Positions 13,624-18,168 of a stretch of 18,168 nt of DNA are shown here, one piece after another (position 1 is the first letter of the stretch; the number at the start of each line of letters is the position of its first letter). The notes under the pieces were generated by a model, which saw nothing but the letters and a program-made list of their open reading frames with translations, was not told the origin of the DNA and did not search any database. Source of the stretch: Clostridia bacterium. Lineage in GTDB: Bacteria; Bacillota; Clostridia; Christensenellales; UBA1242. The position numbers and the translations under genes are program-made. The stretch lies in assembly GCA_028702545.1 (NCBI GenBank), contig JAQVOQ010000013.1, positions 1 through 18,168 on the forward strand, read 5' to 3'.

Positions 13624-14496
13624 ATGAGCGTAATGTTTTGCGACACTAACTTAGAACTTTGGTACGACAAAGTAGAAGAGTTAAATTTAAAGGTTATTAG
13701 TATGCCTTATTTGATAGATAATAAAGAACAAAATTTTGACTTAGGAAAAACAACTGATTTTGCTGGTTTTTATAATAGAATAAAGCAGGGAAGTATGCCA
13801 CTAACGCAGGCTTTGAACCCTCAAAATTACATAGAATATTTTGAACCATATCTTAAAGCTGGTGAGGATATTTTATATATTCATTTTTCGCATAAACTTA
13901 GCGGGACATTTGAGTTTATGTCAAAAGCAATAGAAGAGTTAAAGCAAAAATATCCTACGAGGAGTATTAAAACGGTTGATACTTTAAGTATTTCTATTGG
14001 CGCGTCTGCATTACTTTACGAGGCGGCAAAATTACATAATAGCGGTGCTAGCGATGATAAAGTAATTGAATTTGTAGAAGAAAACAGAAACAAATATGTT
14101 GCTTATTTTGTAGTTGATGATTTATATCACCTAAAACGCGGAGGCAGATTATCTAGCACAAAAGCTTTTATGGGAACTATGATGAATGTTAAGCCTGTTT
14201 TAACAATAAATAGTGCTGGAGCTATTGTGCCAATTGATAAAGCAAAAGGCAAAATTAAAGCCATGTTAGCATTGATAGAAAGACTAAGTTTAGAAGGCGA
14301 AAATGCCACTGACCATCCTGTTATAATTGCACATGCAAATGCTGAGCTTGATGCTGAATTTATTAAAGTTAGAGTGCGAGATTATTTAGGTAAAAAGGCA
14401 GATATTTGGCTTCAACAAGTAGGACCAACTATTGGTAGTCACTGCGGACCAGGTACACTTGCAATTAGTTTTTATAGCAACAAAAGAGTTGATTAA
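13624..14496 (+). CDS. DegV family fatty-acid-binding protein (FakB-like)
   Basis: DegV/FakB proteins bind a fatty acid so that the kinase FakA can phosphorylate it, feeding exogenous or recycled acyl chains into phospholipid synthesis. The 290 residues match the usual 280-290. The recognisable stations are the N-terminal FCDTNLEL (where TDS is usual), the binding-loop counterpart of TSQPS as LTQALNP (60-66), IHFSHKLSGTF (86-96), LKRGGRLSS (170-178) and GPTIGSHCGPGTLA (267-280, with H273). The TSQPS serine is Ala/Leu here, a variant of the loop that contacts the carboxylate. The start is ATG 13624 with AAGGAG upstream. The galU gene follows after 21 bases. No FakA (DhaK-like kinase) lies in the window. 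The acyl preference is unknown. Confidence 0.88.
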   Translation: MSVMFCDTNLELWYDKVEELNLKVISMPYLIDNKEQNFDLGKTTDFAGFYNRIKQGSMPLTQALNPQNYIEYFEPYLKAGEDILYIHFSHKLSGTFEFMSKAIEELKQKYPTRSIKTVDTLSISIGASALLYEAAKLHNSGASDDKVIEFVEENRNKYVAYFVVDDLYHLKRGGRLSSTKAFMGTMMNVKPVLTINSAGAIVPIDKAKGKIKAMLALIERLSLEGENATDHPVIIAHANAELDAEFIKVRVRDYLGKKADIWLQQVGPTIGSHCGPGTLAISFYSNKRVD

Positions 14497-14517
14497 CAAA
14501 TTTAGGAGTTTTAATAA

Positions 14518-15381
14518 ATGCAAACAGTAAAAAAAGCAGTTATTTTAGCAGGAGGATTAGGAACTAGATTTTTGCCAGCTACTAAAACAGTAGCAAAAGA
14601 AATGTTTCCAATTTTAGACAAACCTATTTTGCAATATTTAGTTGAAGAATTAACTGTTGCAGGTATAAAAGAAGTTATAATAGTTTTAGGCAAAGGTAAA
14701 ACTAGCATAATAAAACATTTTAGACGAAATGCCGCTTTAGAAAAAAGGCTAAAAGGCAAAGATGATATTTTAGCAAAATTAGAAGAAATTAATAATTTAT
14801 GTGAGGTTAAGTTTGTTAAAAATGTAGCCGCAAAAGGTGCAGGATATGCTTTAATGAAAGCAAAGGTGCTTATTAAAAATGAGCCATTTATTTTGCTTGT
14901 TGGCGATGAAATTGGTTTTTATAAAAAAGAAAATAGCATAGAACAAATGCTAAGTGCTTTTAATAAATATAACAAAAACATCATCGGCGTAAAAGCTATG
15001 CCAAAAGAAGATATGGTAAACTATGGAATGATTGTGGGCGAAAAACTAGAAAGCGATATTTTTGATATTAAAAATATGGTTGAAAAGCCAAAATTAGCTC
15101 AAGTTACAAGCAATTTGTCAGCTGTTGGAAAATATATTTTTAAAGCAAATGTTTTTAATATTATGAAAACAATAAAACACGAAAAAAATAAAGAATTGCA
15201 ATATAACGATGCAATATTTTATTACATACAAAATGGCGATGCAATAGCAAAAGTTATAGATTATGAACGCTACGACACAGGTAGCAAACTCGGCTTTGTT
15301 AAAGCTAATTTAGACTATGCATTAAAAGACGAAAAATTAAAAGAACAGCTAATGCCTTATTTAAGAAAAATAATCAAATAG
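14518..15381 (+). CDS. galU: UTP-glucose-1-phosphate uridylyltransferase
   Basis: The enzyme makes UDP-glucose from UTP and glucose-1-phosphate for glycolipids, teichoic acid decoration and exopolysaccharide. The 287 residues match bacterial GalU (about 290). The nucleotide-binding signature AGGLGTRFLPATK (11-23) is followed by KEMFPILDKPILQY (27-40), GAGYAL (107-112), LVGDEI (127-132 with the metal-binding D130), MVEKP (187-191) and YDTGSKLGFVKANLDYAL (252-269). Two substitutions set it slightly apart from textbook GalU: GAGYAL for GLGHAV, and GDE for GDD. Another sugar-1-phosphate substrate is therefore conceivable, though GalU is much the most likely. AGGAG precedes ATG 14518. It lies 21 bases after degV and 10 before mtaD, so it is co-transcribed. 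Confidence 0.88.
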   Translation: MQTVKKAVILAGGLGTRFLPATKTVAKEMFPILDKPILQYLVEELTVAGIKEVIIVLGKGKTSIIKHFRRNAALEKRLKGKDDILAKLEEINNLCEVKFVKNVAAKGAGYALMKAKVLIKNEPFILLVGDEIGFYKKENSIEQMLSAFNKYNKNIIGVKAMPKEDMVNYGMIVGEKLESDIFDIKNMVEKPKLAQVTSNLSAVGKYIFKANVFNIMKTIKHEKNKELQYNDAIFYYIQNGDAIAKVIDYERYDTGSKLGFVKANLDYALKDEKLKEQLMPYLRKIIK

Positions 15382-15391
15382 TGGGTAACGA

Positions 15392-16663
15392 ATGAAGATA
15401 TTAATTAAAAATGCTAATATTTTAACTATGGACAAGCTTGATTATGAGAGCGGTCAAATTTTTGTTGATAATGATACCATTATTTTTGTTGGCAAAGTTT
15501 ATGATGGAAAGTTGGTGCCGGATAAAATTATTGATGCTAATTCAAACATTATTATGCCGGGTTTTGTCAATGCTCACGCCCATACTGGAATGAGCATTTT
15601 AAAAAATGATAGCGACATCAAAAATTTGCAAGATTGGTTATATGACGATATTTTGCCTATGGAAAAATATTTGAATGAAGAGATAGTTTATGATGCGACT
15701 ATGCTCGGTATTGCCGAATATGTAAAAAATGGAATTACAACTTTTTGTGATGCTTATTATTATCCAACCTCAGCAGCAAAAGCTGTTAAAAATAGCGGAA
15801 TTAGGGCAAGCATATGTTTGGGTTTTCATCCAAATGATGTTAGAAATATAAATGATATTGAACAAGAATATTTACAAAACAAAAATATAGATGATAGGCT
15901 TAGTTTTATGCTCTATGCTCATTCAATTTACACTTGCGATGAGGCTCAAATATCAAGTTTAATAACCCTTGCAAAAAAGCATAATTTACCGCTTCACACT
16001 CATATGAGTGAAACGCTACAAGAAGTTAGCGATTGCACGGTAAAGTATGATGTTACGCCGACAAGGCTTTTAGAGGAATATGGATTTTTTGACCAAAAAG
16101 CAATGGTTGCTCATGCGGTGCATTTAGACAATGAGGATATTGATATTTTAGCTAAATATGATGTAAGCGTTGTAAGTAATCCCGCAAGCAACTTAAAACT
16201 TGGAAGTGGAATTGCTCCAGTTTATGCGATGAGCAAAAAAGGTGTAAACATTGCACTTGGAACGGATGGTTCGTCTAGCAATAATGCGCTTGATATGTTT
16301 AGAGAAATGTATTTGGTTAGCACTTTGCAAAAAGCACTACTTAGGGATGCAAGCGTTATAAACGCCAAGCAAACTCTTTTAATGGCTACTGTAAACGGTG
16401 CTAAGGCTCTTGGCTTAGATTATATAGGTAAAATTAAAAAGAGCTATAAAGCCGATTTAATAATGATAAACACTGCCGCTCCAAACTTAACACCACTAAA
16501 CGATGCTAGTAGTGCAGTTGTTTATTCAGCGGGAGCAGATAATGTAATTTTGACAATGGTTAACGGTAAAATTTTGTATGAACAGGGCAAATATTATTTA
16601 GGCGAAGATATAGAAAAAATTTTAACAAATACTAAAGATGCAATAAAAAAACTAAAAGGATAA
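15392..16663 (+). CDS. mtaD: 5-methylthioadenosine/S-adenosylhomocysteine deaminase
   Basis: This amidohydrolase deaminates the adenine of S-adenosylhomocysteine and methylthioadenosine, by-products of SAM use, to inosyl compounds. It has 423 residues (family about 420-440). The metal and catalytic ligands are all present: HAH (H62, H64) in NAHAHTGM, HTHMSE (H202, H204), HAVHL (H241, H244) and GTDGSSSNN with D292. LQDWLYDDILPMEKYL (79-94) is the typical MtaD/AtzA-like loop. The C-terminal beta-sandwich (GKIKKSYKADLIMI) is complete. Related AtzA/TrzN-type deaminases share this fold, so the substrate assignment is by best resemblance. It starts 10 bases after galU with a weak GGGTA site, and clpC begins 4 bases after its stop. 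Confidence 0.88.
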   Translation: MKILIKNANILTMDKLDYESGQIFVDNDTIIFVGKVYDGKLVPDKIIDANSNIIMPGFVNAHAHTGMSILKNDSDIKNLQDWLYDDILPMEKYLNEEIVYDATMLGIAEYVKNGITTFCDAYYYPTSAAKAVKNSGIRASICLGFHPNDVRNINDIEQEYLQNKNIDDRLSFMLYAHSIYTCDEAQISSLITLAKKHNLPLHTHMSETLQEVSDCTVKYDVTPTRLLEEYGFFDQKAMVAHAVHLDNEDIDILAKYDVSVVSNPASNLKLGSGIAPVYAMSKKGVNIALGTDGSSSNNALDMFREMYLVSTLQKALLRDASVINAKQTLLMATVNGAKALGLDYIGKIKKSYKADLIMINTAAPNLTPLNDASSAVVYSAGADNVILTMVNGKILYEQGKYYLGEDIEKILTNTKDAIKKLKG

Positions 16664-16667
16664 AAAT

Positions 16668-18168
16668 ATGTTTTTAAAAGTAAAAGCTACAGAGGGCATT
16701 AATGTTGTAATTAAAGCCGCTAGCAAGGTCGCAAATAGATATAATAACAATGTAATTTCTGCCGAGCATATTTTGTATGGGCTTACTTTTAACGAGGGCT
16801 CAATATCGGGTACTATTTTAGTAGAGTTTGGCATTACTAGTAGTGCAGTTTTAGGTGTATTAGAGCAAACTAAAAATCAAGTTAACACTTCTAACTCAGA
16901 AGTTGATGCATCTAACACGGAGCATTTGTTTAAAGTAGCAGGCGACTTGTCGCAAAACTTGGGTAGCCCTTATATGGGAACAGAACATTTGCTTTATGCA
17001 TTACTTGAAGAAAAAAAGAATATAGCAAATGTAATAATTGAGCAAATTTTTAATGTTAAAAAAGAACAAATAGCACTTCGCTTGAGTGATGTTTTAGGTT
17101 TAGAATTAACCGAAGTTCAAAAAGAAGAGTTTGAAGAGCAAAATAATTCTAGCGTAAACAGCAACTTGCCACAAGAATTACTTGATATGGGTCAAGATAT
17201 TACCTTAAAAGCATTTAAAGGCAAAATAGAGCCGATAATAGGTAGAGAAGAAGAGCTAGAGCGAATTATTCAGGTATTATGTAGAAAAAGCAAAAATAAT
17301 CCTATAATAATAGGCCAAGCAGGCGTAGGTAAGTCGGCTATGGTCGGTGGACTTGCTCAAAAAATTGTTAGTGGCGAAGTACCTGATAGTTTACAAAATA
17401 AAATAATTTACTCTCTTGAAATTGGCTCACTTATGGCAGGCACAAGGTACAGGGGAGCATTAGAAGAAAAACTTAAAAAAGCAATAGAAATAATAATGAG
17501 TAGACCTGATATTATTTTGTTTATAGACGAAATTCACACTATTATGCAAGCGGGCGAAGGCAAAGGCGAAGTTAGCCCAGCAGATATGCTAAAACCATAT
17601 TTATCAGGAGGCGAACTTCAAACGATTGGCGCAACAACTGTCAGTGAGTATGAAAAATTTATAGAAAAAGATAAAGCCCTAGAGCGCCGTTTTCAAGCGA
17701 TTTTAATTAATCCTCCAACGACAACTCAAACTATTAGCATTTTGCAAGGATTGAAGGCGGGATATGAAAATTATCACGGCGTTATTATAACCGATGAGGC
17801 CTTAGAGGCAGCGGTAAGGTTGTCGGACCGATATGTTACAAATAGGAATTTGCCCGATAAAGCTATTGATTTAATAGATGAGGCTAGTTCCAAAGCGAGA
17901 GTTGTAACAAAAAGTTTTAGTAAAATTATAAAAGAAAAAGAGGAAGAGTTAAAAGGACTGTTAGAGCAAAAGAAAAAACTTATAGATGGCGACAATTTTA
18001 ACTTAGCGACAAAAATTAGAGATAAAATTAGTTTTTTAAAGCAAGAAATATATGAACTAAATAAAAATAATGAAAATCAAGTAAATGAAGTGACAATAGG
18101 CGAGGACGAAATTGCAAAAGTAGTTGCTAGTTGGACGGGAATCCCTGTAAATAAAATTACGGAAAATG
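16668..18168 (+). CDS. clpC: ClpC-type AAA+ unfoldase, 3' end outside window
   Basis: This Hsp100 ATPase unfolds proteins and feeds them to ClpP. The first 500 codons are seen and the frame is open at the right edge. The N-domain (1 to about 145) has two Clp-N repeats (SAEHILYGL, GTEHLLYALL). The first AAA module has Walker A GQAGVGKS (216-223), Walker B ILFIDEIH (D287, E288), the pore loop AGTRYRGALEEKL and the arginine-finger region KALERRFQ. A short UVR-like middle domain (LEQKKKLIDGDNFNLATKIRDKI) marks it as ClpC, not ClpB (long coiled coil) or ClpA (none). ASWTGIPVNK leads into the second module. ATG 16668 has AAAAGGA seven bases upstream, inside the end of mtaD, so translation is probably coupled. 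It does not follow ctsR-mcsA-mcsB here. Confidence 0.92.
   Translation, partial: MFLKVKATEGINVVIKAASKVANRYNNNVISAEHILYGLTFNEGSISGTILVEFGITSSAVLGVLEQTKNQVNTSNSEVDASNTEHLFKVAGDLSQNLGSPYMGTEHLLYALLEEKKNIANVIIEQIFNVKKEQIALRLSDVLGLELTEVQKEEFEEQNNSSVNSNLPQELLDMGQDITLKAFKGKIEPIIGREEELERIIQVLCRKSKNNPIIIGQAGVGKSAMVGGLAQKIVSGEVPDSLQNKIIYSLEIGSLMAGTRYRGALEEKLKKAIEIIMSRPDIILFIDEIHTIMQAGEGKGEVSPADMLKPYLSGGELQTIGATTVSEYEKFIEKDKALERRFQAILINPPTTTQTISILQGLKAGYENYHGVIITDEALEAAVRLSDRYVTNRNLPDKAIDLIDEASSKARVVTKSFSKIIKEKEEELKGLLEQKKKLIDGDNFNLATKIRDKISFLKQEIYELNKNNENQVNEVTIGEDEIAKVVASWTGIPVNKITEN

Noticed and set aside
16652..16834. Minus-strand 60-codon frame at the mtaD-clpC junction
   Set aside because: It is antisense to the clpC N-domain, which is conserved and preceded by a good ribosome site; there is no independent support.
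1..18168. CRISPR arrays, insertion sequences, prophage or defence islands
   Set aside because: No regularly spaced direct repeats, transposase, integrase, terminal inverted repeats or defence-type domains were seen. The only tandem repeats are the two 15-bp pairs in rpsT.

Overview
The window is AT-rich (about 30 % GC by eye) chromosomal DNA that looks like a spore-forming member of the Firmicutes (Clostridia). The evidence is a divergent rpsT/gpr pair (ribosomal protein S20 and the spore germination protease), a proofreading-deficient DNA polymerase I, ClpC, DegV, and the condensation-type acyltransferase plus DUF6320 pair that I associate with Clostridia. The genetic code looks standard: TGA ends the gene at 3672 and tryptophan is TGG. 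I see no CRISPR array, insertion sequence, prophage gene or plasmid gene.

Layout. Positions 1-462 (minus strand) hold rpsT, cut by the window edge, with a long Lys/Ala/Val/Pro-rich tail. Gpr follows on the plus strand, then a 283-base non-coding interval, a small SpoU/TrmH-type RNA methyltransferase and an NT5C-like HAD nucleotidase that ends in a terminator. Next is a self-contained two-gene operon (3056-5136) with a near-perfect promoter, a palindromic operator inside it and its own terminator. It encodes a stand-alone CYTH (triphosphate tunnel) enzyme and a P-loop uridine-kinase-like protein whose C-terminus is a second, divergent CYTH domain. This architecture is otherwise known to me from plant TTM1/TTM2 and is the most interesting part of the window.

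Positions 5256-7244 carry the condensation-fold acyltransferase and its zinc-ribbon/membrane DUF6320 partner. tRNA-Gln(CUG), a LysM protein with a conserved helical C-terminal domain, a Nudix hydrolase, a convergent ankyrin-repeat gene and tRNA-Leu(CAA) on the minus strand follow, each with recognisable promoters or terminators. polA (10314-12878) is monocistronic by its terminator. A membrane-anchored lytic transglycosylase comes next.

Finally a tight plus-strand run of degV, galU, mtaD and clpC (gaps of 21, 10 and 4 bases) leaves the right edge inside clpC. Together these are housekeeping functions: translation, replication, nucleotide and phosphate clean-up, envelope turnover, sugar-nucleotide supply and proteolysis. 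The lineage-specific elements are the rpsT tail, the CYTH/kinase operon, the LysM and ankyrin genes, and two structured non-coding stretches (about 1541-1735 and 9935-9990).
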